Shown here in pieces: positions 7,989 to 16,996 of a DNA stretch of 33,337 nt (within the stretch, counting starts at the first letter, position 1; every line of letters begins with the position of its first letter). The stretch spans positions 1 through 33,337 of the forward strand of contig VFJT01000090.1 in NCBI GenBank assembly GCA_009885935.1, written 5' to 3'. Both the position numbers and the translations under genes were made by a program. Below the pieces are notes generated by a model, which worked only from the letters and a program-made list of their open reading frames with translations, was not told the origin of the DNA and made no database searches. The stretch comes from Gammaproteobacteria bacterium (GTDB lineage: Bacteria > Pseudomonadota > Gammaproteobacteria > UBA1113).

Positions 7989-8336
7989 ATGCCACAGCAA
8001 GTTACTCAAACAGTCTTCGAAAAGCATGTGAGTGATGTTAAAGAATATTTAATTTGGTATGGGAAGAAGGAAGAGGAAGCGGCTGCTTTTATAATAGTAG
8101 AGCATGTCTCAACCGGCAACTACATTAAAGAGGTGATTTTAAAACTCATCGAAAAAAACGAAGCAGCAGAACTTCAACATATTCAACAACTTATTCAAGA
8201 CATCCAGTCTTTAAAAATAAAACCACAAGATAATGCCTATTTTGAGGCACTTTCCTCCGCTATTTCGTTTTGCCTAGCAGAAAACAATTCATTAGTTGTT
8301 TCTTTGGCTGGCATGTCTTTTACTCCTGGACAATAA
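7989..8336 (+). CDS. Small protein of unknown function
   Basis: 115 residues, not recognised. AAGGA precedes the ATG at good spacing. The protein is predicted to be mainly helical and acidic to neutral, with an ELQHIQQLIQDIQSLK stretch (~60-75) that could form a short coiled coil. There is no signal peptide, membrane helix or metal site. It is followed after 61 bp by the NLS-bearing gene on the same strand. Both lie between the two copies of the parB 3' end, so they probably arrived together. A chaperone-like or accessory role for its larger neighbour is possible but unsupported. Confidence 0.6.
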   Translation: MPQQVTQTVFEKHVSDVKEYLIWYGKKEEEAAAFIIVEHVSTGNYIKEVILKLIEKNEAAELQHIQQLIQDIQSLKIKPQDNAYFEALSSAISFCLAENNSLVVSLAGMSFTPGQ

Positions 8337-8355
8337 ATTATATATATTTTATAAT
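8327..8355 (+). promoter_or_regulatory. Predicted promoter of the gene at 8398
   Basis: TGGACA (8327-8332), a 17-nt spacer and a perfect TATAAT (8350-8355) overlap the stop of the upstream small gene. The short leader that follows has CCCTCT (8357-8362), complementary to AGAGGG (8387-8392). The latter contains the ribosome-binding site of the next gene and could be masked by the pairing. Confidence 0.55.
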
Positions 8356-8397
8356 GCCCTCTCTGTATACAATCATTAAAATACAAAGAGGGTAATT

Positions 8398-9312
8398 ATG
8401 TCTTCAAACGCGAAACAAGAATCTGAAAACAAGAATCAAAAACCAAGAATGAAAGTTCAAATCGATCCTATTAAATTTGATATGTTTTTTGAGAAAAAAG
8501 GTTCTTGGAGGGATCTTGTCTCTTCTGAACAAGCAACTGAGATATTCAACGACTGGCATAAGGATTTTGTAAATGACACGGGTGTTGTCAATACCCAGGC
8601 GGTAATAACGGCGCTCCGTGGAGGCAAGCCCAGAGACCTTCTTCCTTCTAAGGCGCGTGACTTATGCAAAGAACTATTGAATATGGACTGGAAACCAAAA
8701 GTCAAACTAAATGTTCAGAATACTGAAAATTTTACAAGGCTAAAAGAAAACTATGGACATAGAATTCTTGCGCATGGAGTAGAAGACGGCAAAGGCGGGG
8801 TATCTAGTATTGTAATGATGTGCATCACGGGCAAAGTTCAAGCCATCTCTAGCTATTGGGGTGCTCTTGTAGATGGCTATCCTAATATTTCTCCCGTTCC
8901 ACATGGCCCCTACTTTATTATTTACGATATCAATTTATCTTCTGAGGCTGGATCCCCAAACAATCCTTCTTGCGACAAGATTACCTATGTGTTGGTTCCT
9001 TGTTTAGAGGTAGCGAATTCATTAAAAGAAAAGTTAGAAGAAGCTAGAAAACTGGGGTTCATAGATCAGCGCACGCTAGAAAAATTTCAAAGTAAAATTG
9101 TTACTTATGATGACTTATATGAAATCTGTTCAAGAAGGGATTTAGAAGAAAGTCAACAGAAGAGAAAATGCTCTTCAGAGTCTGCTGCAGGAGACCCGTC
9201 AAAGAAAATTCGGAGAGAAAGCACGTTTTTTCAAGCGCAAACCACTGATCAAATAGTAGAACCCGCAATGTTAGCTAAACCTCAGCCACAGAGTGCGCCT
9301 GCCCCGCAATAA
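8398..9312 (+). CDS. Unknown protein with bipartite NLS, possible effector
   Basis: 304 residues, no recognised family. GAGGG gives a good ribosome-binding site. The N-terminus is polar (Lys/Gln/Asn), and residues ~20-240 look like a folded globular region with GPYFIIYDINL and YVLVPCLEVANSLKEKLEEA. From ~245 the chain is charged. It carries KRK (255-257), 11 residues, then KKIRR (269-273), a textbook bipartite nuclear localisation signal. STFF and a Pro/Gln/Ala-rich end follow. The order basic clusters, then S-[ST]-FF, then Pro-rich tail, repeats that of the protein at 6156-7556, although the globular parts look unrelated. There is no signal peptide; export by a Dot/Icm-like system would be consistent but is inference. 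Confidence 0.6.
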   Translation: MSSNAKQESENKNQKPRMKVQIDPIKFDMFFEKKGSWRDLVSSEQATEIFNDWHKDFVNDTGVVNTQAVITALRGGKPRDLLPSKARDLCKELLNMDWKPKVKLNVQNTENFTRLKENYGHRILAHGVEDGKGGVSSIVMMCITGKVQAISSYWGALVDGYPNISPVPHGPYFIIYDINLSSEAGSPNNPSCDKITYVLVPCLEVANSLKEKLEEARKLGFIDQRTLEKFQSKIVTYDDLYEICSRRDLEESQQKRKCSSESAAGDPSKKIRRESTFFQAQTTDQIVEPAMLAKPQPQSAPAPQ

Positions 9313-9330
9313 AGGAGTGCAGGCAAAGGA

Positions 9331-10218
9331 TTACTCCACAGCCAAGGCCATGCTTTGCGCTCTTTTTAACCAGCCTTCGAGCTGAGCTTTGTTTTTATAG
9401 AGCAAAACCAACTTTCCTTGGCCACGCTTGCCGGGTTTAAGTTGTGCCCTTGTGGCTAAAAGAGCGGAGAAATAGGATTGTAGGGCCTGTAATTCAGGGG
9501 CTAGTGGGGTAGATTCTACAGGGGCAGTTGGCATTTTAATCTCGGCAACTAGTGCCTCTGTTTGGCGTACGGTTAAACCGTGGCTTATGACTTTCTCGGC
9601 TGCTTGTAGTTGTAGCCTGCCAGTCAATGCCAGCAATACTTTGGCATGTCCCAGCTCTAGTTTTTTCTCAGTAAGCCATTGTTTTAATTGGGGCTCTAGG
9701 TTTAACAAGCGCAACAGATTACTAATTTGTGCGCGTGATTTTCCCAGCAAATGTGCGGCATCATCGTGGGTCAATTGGCAATCGTCAATGAGGCGTTCAA
9801 TGGCCAAGGCTTCGTCTAAAGGAGATAAATCTTCGCGCTGCATGTTTTCTATCAAGGCTAAGGCCATGGTACTTTTATCGTCAATGGTCTTGATCACCAC
9901 GGGCACATGATTTAATCCCGCCAACTGTGCGGCAAGAAAACGGCGTTCGCCGGCGATGATTTCATAACGATGTTCCGCTATAGGGCGTACTAAGATGGGT
10001 TGTAAGATGCCGTGTATTCTGATCGACATTGCTAATTCTTCTAAGCTTTCATCCTTCATCTCGCGCCGTGGTTGAAATGCTCCTCTTTCGATGGTACTGA
10101 TCGCCAACTCTTGCAGGTTAGTTTGTACTGTAGAAACAGGAGCTTCTGCTGTTTTCTCTGCGGTTAAAGTACTACTGAGTAAATCGCCTAAACTGCGTCC
10201 TAAACGGGATCGTGCCAT
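9331..10218 (-). CDS. parB: Chromosome-partitioning protein ParB
   Basis: ParB/Spo0J family centromere-binding CTPase that spreads from parS and works with ParA in origin segregation. Visible are the N-terminal ParB/Srx domain with IRIHGILQPILVRP, the GERRFLAAQLAG box and the ALIENMQREDLSPLDEALA segment. The central helix-turn-helix (LTHDDAAHLLGKSRAQISNLLRLLNL) and the C-terminal dimerisation domain (GKLVLLYKNKAQLEGWLKRA) follow. 295 residues is normal. AGAGG precedes the ATG; the gap from parA is 10 bp. Its last ~85 bp are also found, degenerate, at 7754-7836. No canonical parS (TGTTTCACGTGAAACA) was seen in the window. Confidence 0.95.
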   Translation of the reverse strand: MARSRLGRSLGDLLSSTLTAEKTAEAPVSTVQTNLQELAISTIERGAFQPRREMKDESLEELAMSIRIHGILQPILVRPIAEHRYEIIAGERRFLAAQLAGLNHVPVVIKTIDDKSTMALALIENMQREDLSPLDEALAIERLIDDCQLTHDDAAHLLGKSRAQISNLLRLLNLEPQLKQWLTEKKLELGHAKVLLALTGRLQLQAAEKVISHGLTVRQTEALVAEIKMPTAPVESTPLAPELQALQSYFSALLATRAQLKPGKRGQGKLVLLYKNKAQLEGWLKRAQSMALAVE

Positions 10219-10228
10219 GGTTCACCTC

Positions 10229-11035
10229 TTATGCGGTTGTGGTTTGTGGTTTATTGATTTCTGCGCGACGCACTTTAATGCGCGCCAAAATTTCATCGGC
10301 TAGTTCCAAATACGCTTTAGCCCCCGGGGATTTAGCATCGTAATACAACGCAGGCAAACCAAAGCTAGGGGCTTCGGCTAGGCGCACATTACGCGGAATA
10401 ACGGTTTTAAGCAATTGCGCTGCAAAATGGGTTAATAGTTCTTTGGTGACGTCGGCACTCAAACGACTGCGTGGATCGACCATGGTGCGTAAAATCCCTT
10501 CAATATAGAGATCGGGATTGACCAACTCTTTTAATTCATGGATGGTGTTGATGAGTCCTGATAAACCTTCTAGCGGATAATATTCACATTGCAACGGAAT
10601 CAATACGCTGTGCGCTGCCACTAAGGCATTGACGGTTAAGGTATTTAAAGTAGGAGGGCAATCGATGATGATGTATTCATAACTGTTGCTTACATTTTTT
10701 AAGGCTTTTTGCAAATAATATTCGCGGCCTTCTAGTTTTAATAAGGCCGTTTCAGCGGCGGTGAGTTCTTCGTTGGCGGGCAATAAATCATAGCCCGTAC
10801 GTTCTTGATAAATGACCACCTCTAAAATATTTTTGTTCTGCATTAAAACGTTGTAAACGGAGCTTTCTAAAGTGCTTTTATCGCAACCGCTGCCCGTGCT
10901 GGCGTTGCCTTGAGGATCTAGATCGATCAATAACACGCATTTGCGCTTGACCGCTAAGGATGCGGCTAAATTGACGCTAGTGGTCGTTTTTCCCACACCG
11001 CCTTTCTGATTGGCTACAGCGATAATGTGTGGCAC
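10229..11035 (-). CDS. parA: Chromosome-partitioning ATPase ParA
   Basis: Soj/ParA-type Walker ATPase that forms DNA-bound gradients and moves ParB-parS complexes. The deviant Walker A box KGGVGKTTTSVNLAASLA is near the N-terminus, followed by LLIDLDPQGNASTG and the Walker B-like YIIIDCPPTLN. 268 residues is typical of chromosomal ParA without an N-terminal HTH. The start is a GTG with GGGGG just upstream. In many gammaproteobacteria parA follows rsmG directly; here a plus-strand phzF-family gene separates them, so parAB must have its own promoter in 11036-11231. Confidence 0.95.
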   Translation of the reverse strand: MPHIIAVANQKGGVGKTTTSVNLAASLAVKRKCVLLIDLDPQGNASTGSGCDKSTLESSVYNVLMQNKNILEVVIYQERTGYDLLPANEELTAAETALLKLEGREYYLQKALKNVSNSYEYIIIDCPPTLNTLTVNALVAAHSVLIPLQCEYYPLEGLSGLINTIHELKELVNPDLYIEGILRTMVDPRSRLSADVTKELLTHFAAQLLKTVIPRNVRLAEAPSFGLPALYYDAKSPGAKAYLELADEILARIKVRRAEINKPQTTTA

Positions 11036-11231
11036 AGCATTCCCCCATTCAACTAAAACATAATTATATTATTCATGTAAAACAAGCGATTAGTGCTAAC
11101 CCCTTAGGGTAGCGCGCCTGTTAAACAATTTAGCATATTTAGTGACAATGCAAAAGGGTGTAGACTCAATGTATTCCTGAGCCGCGACCGTTAGGGAGCC
11201 GTATAATATCTATAATTTGGAGGTCTAAGAA

Positions 11232-12020
11232 ATGATAACTATAACTTTATATCACGTGGATGCTTTTACTACACGCCTTTTTGCGGGTAATCCTGCCGCG
11301 GTTTGTCCTTTAGAGGAATGGCTGGCAGATGACATCTTGCTGCAAATTGCGCAAGAAAACAATTTATCAGAAACGGCGTTTATGGTGGCGACAGCAGCGG
11401 GCTATCATTTGCGTTGGTTTTCGCCTCATGGGGAAATGAACTTGTGTGGCCATGCCACCTTGGCCAGTGCATTTGTAGTCTTTCAGTTCTTAATGCCGCA
11501 TTTAACCGAAATTCAGTTTCAATCCTTAAGTGGCATATTAACTGTGACACGGCAAGATGCGTTATTGACCATGGACTTTCCTAAGGTAGAATATAGCGCC
11601 TGCGCTACGCCGGATTATATAATCGCCGGATTAAAGATTAAGCCTATAGAATTTTATCGTTCGCAAAAATATATAGCGGTGTTGGGAAATGAAGCGCAAA
11701 TCAGAAATTTGTCTTTAGACTTAAGCGCGTTTGCCGAAATGGATTTGGCCGGAATAGTCGTTACCGCAAAAAGTGATGATGAACACTATGATTTTGTGTC
11801 GCGCTATTTCACGCCTAAAATTCCGCGTATAGAAGATGCGGTTACCGGTGCCACGCATTGTGCCTTAGCGCCTTATTGGGGGCAACGGCTCCATAAAACC
11901 AAGTTGTCGGCCAAGCAACTGTCTGCCCGCGGCGGTGAAATGGGGTGTGAGTTGCGCAGCGATAGAGTGTTTCTGTCTGGTCACGCAGTATTGTATATGA
12001 AGGGCGAGGTTTTTTTATAA
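11232..12020 (+). CDS. PhzF-family isomerase/epimerase-like protein
   Basis: Member of the PhzF family, related in fold to diaminopimelate epimerase; most members have unknown substrates. Signatures are the N-terminal YHVDAFTTRLFAGNPAAVC, the NLSETAFMV segment containing the conserved acidic catalytic residue of PhzF, the RWFSPHGEMNLCGHATLAS box and the C-terminal IEDAVTGATHCALAPYWG. 262 residues is normal. GGAGG lies 8 nt before the ATG, and TATAAT hexamers lie at 11202 and 11211. It stands between rsmG and parA on the opposite strand, ending 6 bp before the rsmG stop, and so breaks the usual mnmG-rsmG-parA-parB array. Confidence 0.88.
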   Translation: MITITLYHVDAFTTRLFAGNPAAVCPLEEWLADDILLQIAQENNLSETAFMVATAAGYHLRWFSPHGEMNLCGHATLASAFVVFQFLMPHLTEIQFQSLSGILTVTRQDALLTMDFPKVEYSACATPDYIIAGLKIKPIEFYRSQKYIAVLGNEAQIRNLSLDLSAFAEMDLAGIVVTAKSDDEHYDFVSRYFTPKIPRIEDAVTGATHCALAPYWGQRLHKTKLSAKQLSARGGEMGCELRSDRVFLSGHAVLYMKGEVFL

Positions 12021-12026
12021 ACCCCG

Positions 12027-12671
12027 TCATCGTATTATCACCACATGTCTTTCGCCTTCTAAAAAAGGTACGTTTAAGGCTTTAACTTCTACGGAATAGT
12101 CTTTTTCTATGGCGGCAATTTCTGATTGCGGCCAGATGCCCTTCATGGCTAAATAATAACCTTGCGGTGCGCGCAGATGAGCGCTGCATTGAATCATGTC
12201 TTGTAATGAAGCAAAAGCACGGCTGACGATGATGTCATATAAGGCTACAGGCTTATGATCCTCTACGCGCTGATGGCAAACTTCTACATTGCCCAGCGGT
12301 ATTTCGCGCAATACGCGGCGGATGAATTGTGTTTTTTTAATTTGACTATCGAGCAGTACAAATTCAATTTCGGGTAAGGCTAAGGCCAACATAAAACCAG
12401 GCAAACCCGGTCCTGTGCCTATGTCTATGCAGCGTGCGCCGTGCAGGAATGGATAGAGACTCAGGCTATCCAGTACGTGTTTAATTATCATGTCGTGCTT
12501 GTCTTTAATGGCAGTTAAGTTAACCGTTTGATTCCAACGTGCCAAATAATCTACGTACAATAATATTTTTTCTAAAGTTGTTTGTGTCAGAGGGATATTG
12601 AGTTGCGTTATACCGTCTCTTAACAAATTTTGCAATTCAGCTTCAGCCAACGACGCTCTCCCGCAATTCAT
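12027..12671 (-). CDS. rsmG: 16S rRNA (guanine-N7)-methyltransferase RsmG
   Basis: Methylates G527 of 16S rRNA; loss in other bacteria gives low-level streptomycin resistance. [25 protein letters not shown] and the SAM-binding [12 protein letters not shown] (81-92) are present, followed by [13 protein letters not shown] and VSRAFASLQ. 214 residues is typical. The ATG lies inside the end of mnmG, giving a 29-bp overlap and suggesting coupled translation. Confidence 0.95.
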   Translation of the reverse strand: MNCGRASLAEAELQNLLRDGITQLNIPLTQTTLEKILLYVDYLARWNQTVNLTAIKDKHDMIIKHVLDSLSLYPFLHGARCIDIGTGPGLPGFMLALALPEIEFVLLDSQIKKTQFIRRVLREIPLGNVEVCHQRVEDHKPVALYDIIVSRAFASLQDMIQCSAHLRAPQGYYLAMKGIWPQSEIAAIEKDYSVEVKALNVPFLEGERHVVIIR

Positions 12672-14541
12672 TTAACAATTGTTTTTTGCGTAAACAAATG
12701 TGCAAAATAGAAATTGCTGCTGGAGTAACGCCGGGAATTCGGCTGGCTTGGTCTAAATTCTCCGGTTGCAGCGCCGATAATTTTTCTTGTATTTCTTTAG
12801 ACAAACCAGAAATAGCGGTATAATTTAAATTGGCCGGTATTTTCATTTTATTATGGCGCTTTAATCTTTCGATCTCATCGCTTTGTCTAGCAATATAGCC
12901 TTCATATTTAGCCTGTATCTCAATTTGCTCAATGACGGCTTCATCGCTGAGTTCCAATGCTAAAATAGTATTTAACGCCGCCATACTGACTTCAGGGCGT
13001 TTCAACAATTGCATCACGGATGCTTCGCGCGCTAACTCTATATTTAAGGTGTCTTGTAAACGTGTGGCTTCTTCTGTTTGTGGTTGAATGTGACGTTTAC
13101 TTAATTGTTGCTGCGTGTGGTCAATCGCTGTTTTTTTAGCACAAAAAGCGTGCCAACGCGCATCATCGACCAAGCCCAATTCCCGGCCTTGCTCGGTTAA
13201 GCGTAGATCGGCATTGTCTTCACGCAATAATAAACGGAATTCAGCGCGACTGGTAAACATACGATAAGGCTCCGTGGTGCCTAAGGTGATCAAATCGTCG
13301 ATCAATACACCTATGTACGCTTCATCGCGGCGCGGCGTCCAGGAAGGTAAGTCTTTTGCCTTGCGCGCGGCGTTTAAGCCCGCAATTAAACCTTGAGCGC
13401 CTGCTTCTTCATAACCGGTGGTGCCGTTGATCTGTCCGGCTAAAAATAAACCCGCTAAGGTTTTGCTTTCCAATGAAGGCTGCAGATCGCGCGGGTCTAG
13501 ATAATCGTATTCTATGGCATAACCCGGACGGGTAATATGGGCATTTTCAAAACCGCGTATGGATTGCACCAAGGCGATTTGCGTTTCAAAAGATAAGCTA
13601 GTGGAAATGCCGTTAGGATAAATTTCCATGCTGTTTAAGCCTTCAGGCTCTATAAAAATTTGATGCGAGTTGCGATCGGCAAAACGTACGATTTTATCTT
13701 CTATGGAAGGGCAATAACGTGGGCCTACGCCTTCGATTAAGCCAGTGTATAAAGGCGAATGTTCTAGGCCTTGCCGAATGATGTCGTGCGTTTTTTCATT
13801 GGTGTGCGTGATATGACAAGAGACTTGCTGTGGATGCAATTGACGATTGCCCATAAAAGAAAACACAGGCGTTGGCGTATCGCCGGCTTGTTCTAGTAAA
13901 CCGACATAATTAATGCTGCGTCGATCGATGCGCGGCGGCGTGCCGGTTTTTAAACGGCCCATACGCAAAGACAATTCGCGCAAACGTGTCGCTAGTGCAT
14001 TGGCCGGTGGATCGCCTGCGCGACCGCCTTGATATTGACTCAAGCCTATGTGAATTTTGCCACCTAAAAATGTGCCAGTGGTTAAAACGACACTACGCCC
14101 TTGGAAAGAAATGCCCATTTGTGTTTTAACACCGTGCACTATATTACCCGTTACCAGTAGATCGTCTACGGCTTGTTGAAATAAAGAGAGATTAGGCGTG
14201 TTTTCCAATAAATGGCGCATATGGTGTTTGTAGAGTTCGCGATCGACTTGCGCGCGAGTAGCGCGCACAGCAGGGCCTTTGCTGGCATTTAGGACACGAA
14301 ACTGTATCCCGGCTTTGTCGGTAGCCAAGGCCATGGCGCCGCCTAAGGCGTCGATTTCTTTCATCAACTGGCTTTTGCCTATCCCCCCCATGGCGGGATT
14401 ACAGGACATTTGCCCTAAGGTTTCAATATTATGCGTTAATAACAAGGTGTTAGCACCTAAGCGTGCCGCAGCCAAGGCTGCTTCGCAACCCGCATGGCCG
14501 CCGCCAACGACGATTACATCAAAAATTTCTTTTAAAATCAT
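12643..14541 (-). CDS. mnmG: tRNA uridine 5-carboxymethylaminomethyl modification enzyme MnmG
   Basis: FAD-dependent partner of MnmE; together they modify U34 of tRNAs reading split codon boxes. The FAD-binding [18 protein letters not shown] lies at the N-terminus, followed by [16 protein letters not shown], a [17 protein letters not shown] segment, [12 protein letters not shown] and the C-terminal helical tail that binds MnmE. The start is set at the ATG giving [13 protein letters not shown] four codons upstream (14553) would give MYYP..., which resembles the E. coli MFYP start and cannot be excluded. A TATAAT-like -10 on this strand lies at 14576-14581, but its -35 is poor. First gene of the mnmG-rsmG pair. 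Confidence 0.95.
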   Translation of the reverse strand: MILKEIFDVIVVGGGHAGCEAALAAARLGANTLLLTHNIETLGQMSCNPAMGGIGKSQLMKEIDALGGAMALATDKAGIQFRVLNASKGPAVRATRAQVDRELYKHHMRHLLENTPNLSLFQQAVDDLLVTGNIVHGVKTQMGISFQGRSVVLTTGTFLGGKIHIGLSQYQGGRAGDPPANALATRLRELSLRMGRLKTGTPPRIDRRSINYVGLLEQAGDTPTPVFSFMGNRQLHPQQVSCHITHTNEKTHDIIRQGLEHSPLYTGLIEGVGPRYCPSIEDKIVRFADRNSHQIFIEPEGLNSMEIYPNGISTSLSFETQIALVQSIRGFENAHITRPGYAIEYDYLDPRDLQPSLESKTLAGLFLAGQINGTTGYEEAGAQGLIAGLNAARKAKDLPSWTPRRDEAYIGVLIDDLITLGTTEPYRMFTSRAEFRLLLREDNADLRLTEQGRELGLVDDARWHAFCAKKTAIDHTQQQLSKRHIQPQTEEATRLQDTLNIELAREASVMQLLKRPEVSMAALNTILALELSDEAVIEQIEIQAKYEGYIARQSDEIERLKRHNKMKIPANLNYTAISGLSKEIQEKLSALQPENLDQASRIPGVTPAAISILHICLRKKQLLNELRESVVG

Positions 14542-14653
14542 GGGGTAGTACAAAATCAGATAATAATTAGGTCATATTATACCTGAGCTTTGCCTATATA
14601 AGGAAGGATAGGCTGCTTTATTATCAAACGTAGGGGGAGAGATCCTTATTTTA

Positions 14654-14682
14654 TCGTAGGGGCAGGCCCCCGTGCCTGCCCT
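14654..14682 (+). repeat. Dispersed 29-bp palindromic repeat, copy B
   Basis: Same family as copy A, with arms GGGCAGGC and GCCTGCCC around CCCCGT. It lies between the exported-protein gene and mnmG, in the upstream region of mnmG. A partly similar GGGGCAAGCACGG follows directly. Confidence 0.8.
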
Positions 14683-14719
14683 TTTGGGGCAAGCACGGAA
14701 GAATGCGTTCTCTTGTAGA

Positions 14720-15130
14720 TTAAGCCAATGCCAAGTGGAAAGTAGCACCCGTAAATGGGTCTAGGTTGCTCTTTTTGCCGCTAAAATGGCATGAACCACC
14801 GCTGATGCTAGTAATCGATATCTTCAAAGCCGCACTCACTTTAGCTGTAAAAGAGCAGATCTGAGCATTGTTTGAAAAAACGTTAAAACTCATGGCGATA
14901 CCCCCTAAATCTTTAGGGCTGGCAAAAAATGGTAAATGTCCTGAGATATGGGTACTATTGTTATTTTGTGTTACCTTTACAAAAGAAGGCAGCGATTGGC
15001 TGGGTACAATCTTAACGGCCGCAGATTTGCTGCTGTTGGTTAAGAAGGTAACGCTAGGATCGCTATTGCTTGCTAAAGCTGTGGCACATAAGGCCGTTAA
15101 AGCCACTAAACTGGTTAAACGCTTAGACAT
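14720..15130 (-). CDS. Small exported protein of unknown function
   Basis: 136 residues from the ATG at 15130, chosen because GAGGG lies 8 nt upstream and the protein then begins with a clear Sec signal peptide: MSKRL, a hydrophobic core TSLVALTALCA and a likely cleavage after ATALA. An earlier start would put 14 extra residues before it. The mature part (~115 residues) is Ser/Asn/Lys-rich with a beta-like pattern. Two cysteines (in AQICSF and GGSCHF) could form a disulfide. No family was recognised; a periplasmic or secreted protein is the most that can be said. It stands alone, with a palindromic repeat downstream. Confidence 0.75.
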   Translation of the reverse strand: MSKRLTSLVALTALCATALASNSDPSVTFLTNSSKSAAVKIVPSQSLPSFVKVTQNNNSTHISGHLPFFASPKDLGGIAMSFNVFSNNAQICSFTAKVSAALKISITSISGGSCHFSGKKSNLDPFTGATFHLALA

Positions 15131-15357
15131 TGATAAGACCCTCACAAGTTGGTTAAGCATCAAGGTGTACATATTTTAACCTATTTTGGGGTGCAAAAGC
15201 AAGTCTTTTGGGGTTATTTTGGCAGATAACTTTGTTTTTATACATAAAACAAGGACTTAGCCCTGCTAAAAATGGCAATAACAAGGAGTTACTTGACTTT
15301 AGCCTAAGGCTATCTTACTGTTCCCCTGAAGAATACAATCCTATAGGAGATGTCATA

Positions 15358-15999
15358 GTGTCTTTAGAACAATGGCTTAAAAAGCTACTTCCCAAGCAAG
15401 AGCGGTTTTATGCTATTTTGAGTGCACAGGCCCGTGTTTTGCGACGCATGACTGAATATCTGCAAAAATTCTCTGAACCGGGGGCGGCGAATAATGAAGA
15501 ATTTTATATTCATTGCCATGAAATAGAACAACAAGGGGATGAGTTGGTCAAAGAAATGGCCGGGACTTTGGCCAAAACCTTCGTCACCCCATTAGATAGG
15601 GAAGATTTGTATCACCTATCGGTGTTGATCGAAAATGCTTTGGATGCTTGCGATGAGTCGGCGCGGCAATTTAAGTTATTACCCGCTAAAGAAACGCATG
15701 ACAATATCGCTGTGTTTCTAAACGTATTAGATGAAATGGCGCAATACTTGGTGAGTAGTATCGATGCCTTAGCCAGTAAACAATTCTCTGTAATCGTTGT
15801 CAACGATGAACAGGTCAAGCGTTTAGAAAAAACAGCCGACGGTTATTATCGTGAACAAATTACCGAATTATTTAACCATTGTCATGACATGAAATTGTTG
15901 TTTATTGAAAAGGAAATCATTGAAAAACTAGAAGAGGCCAGCGATCAAATGGCACATTTAAGTACCTTTTTAACTAATTTAGCGGTTAAGCATGGTTAG
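15358..15999 (+). CDS. DUF47/PhoU-like phosphate transport regulator
   Basis: DUF47 family (TIGR00153), helical PhoU-like proteins almost always encoded next to a PiT phosphate transporter and thought to regulate it. The start is the GTG at 15358, preceded by AGGAG at 8 nt. It gives a 213-residue protein beginning MSLEQWLKKLLPKQERFY, which matches family size. The open frame continues upstream to 15208, but that part has no family match. Visible signatures are EIEQQGDELVKEMAGTL, the FVTPLDREDLYHL segment and the ALDACDESARQFKL helix. Its last 8 bp overlap pit, so the two are translationally coupled. Confidence 0.9.
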   Translation: MSLEQWLKKLLPKQERFYAILSAQARVLRRMTEYLQKFSEPGAANNEEFYIHCHEIEQQGDELVKEMAGTLAKTFVTPLDREDLYHLSVLIENALDACDESARQFKLLPAKETHDNIAVFLNVLDEMAQYLVSSIDALASKQFSVIVVNDEQVKRLEKTADGYYREQITELFNHCHDMKLLFIEKEIIEKLEEASDQMAHLSTFLTNLAVKHG

Positions 16000-16996
16000 C
16001 ATTTTATTGTGCGTTATTGCCGCGGCTCTTATTTTTGATTTTATCAATGGTTTTCATGATACCGCTAATGCCATCGCCACCGTAGTGTCTACACAAGTAT
16101 TGCGTTTGCGCAGCGCAGTCATGATGGCTTCATTTTTTAATTTTGTAGGCGCCTTGTCAGGAACGGCGGTAGCCACCATGATTGCCACCGGCCTGGCTGA
16201 TCCCGCTGCTATCACGCAGCTCGTCATTTTGTGTGCGCTGTTGGCGGCATGTTTGTGGAATCTAATCACCTGGCGTTTGGGTTTACCCTCTAGTTCATCG
16301 CATGCTTTAATTGGTGCCTTAGCGGGCAGTGTAGTGGCGCATGCCGGATGGGCGGCTTTTTATTGGCATACTTTGTATAATAAAGTACTGTTACCTTTAG
16401 TTTTATCGCCAACGCTGGGTTTTGTTTTAGGTTTCCTACTGATGGTGATTTTTTTATGGGTGTTTCTGCCTTTTACGGCGCGCGTTGGCACGACACTATC
16501 TAAACGCTTGCAATTATTATCTTCTGCAGCGATGGCATTTTCGCATGGTTCTAACGATGCGCAAAAATCCATGGGCATTATCGCGCTCGCATTGGTTGTT
16601 TTTCACCAAACGCATTCTTTGCCCGCGTGGCTTATTGCCCCTCCCCACATCATTCCCAAAGCGGTTATCATTGCTTGTGCGCTGGCTATGGCACTGGGTA
16701 CTTTAGCCGGTGGTAAACGCATCATCAAAACCATGGGGCAGCGCATTATTAAAATTATTCCATTGCAAGGGGTTGCGGCTGAGACCTCTGCTGCCATTAC
16801 TATTTTTGGCGCCAGCTTACTGGGGATTCCAGTATCCACTACACATTGCATCAATGCCAGTATTATGGGCGTGGGCGCTACCAAGCGTCTATCCGCAGTG
16901 CGTTGGGGCGTAGCGGGACATATTGTGGTTGCCTGGATCTTGACTCTACCGTGCAGCGCGGTGTTGGCTTTTCTGTTATATAAATTAATAGGATAA
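15992..16996 (+). CDS. pit: PiT-family low-affinity inorganic phosphate transporter
   Basis: Inner-membrane phosphate symporter with about ten hydrophobic segments. Both duplicated PiT signatures are present: DFINGFHDTANAIATVVSTQ near the N-terminus, and SHGSNDAQKSMGIIALAL in the second half. GLPSSSSHALIGALAGS and GIPVSTTHCINASIMGVG, the paired Ser/Thr-rich repeats of the family, are also visible. 334 residues is the short bacterial form. It overlaps the upstream DUF47 gene by 8 bp, a standard DUF47-pit pair. The last bases of the gene are part of an 81-bp-spaced tandem duplication. Confidence 0.93.
   Translation: MVSILLCVIAAALIFDFINGFHDTANAIATVVSTQVLRLRSAVMMASFFNFVGALSGTAVATMIATGLADPAAITQLVILCALLAACLWNLITWRLGLPSSSSHALIGALAGSVVAHAGWAAFYWHTLYNKVLLPLVLSPTLGFVLGFLLMVIFLWVFLPFTARVGTTLSKRLQLLSSAAMAFSHGSNDAQKSMGIIALALVVFHQTHSLPAWLIAPPHIIPKAVIIACALAMALGTLAGGKRIIKTMGQRIIKIIPLQGVAAETSAAITIFGASLLGIPVSTTHCINASIMGVGATKRLSAVRWGVAGHIVVAWILTLPCSAVLAFLLYKLIG

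Noticed and set aside
9313..14641. Replication origin next to mnmG and parAB
   Set aside because: Although this cluster is often near oriC, no group of DnaA boxes (TTATCCACA) and no dnaA gene was found.
15208..15357. 150-bp N-terminal extension of the DUF47 gene
   Set aside because: The GTG at 15358 has AGGAG at ideal spacing and gives the family's usual N-terminus and length; the extension has no family match.
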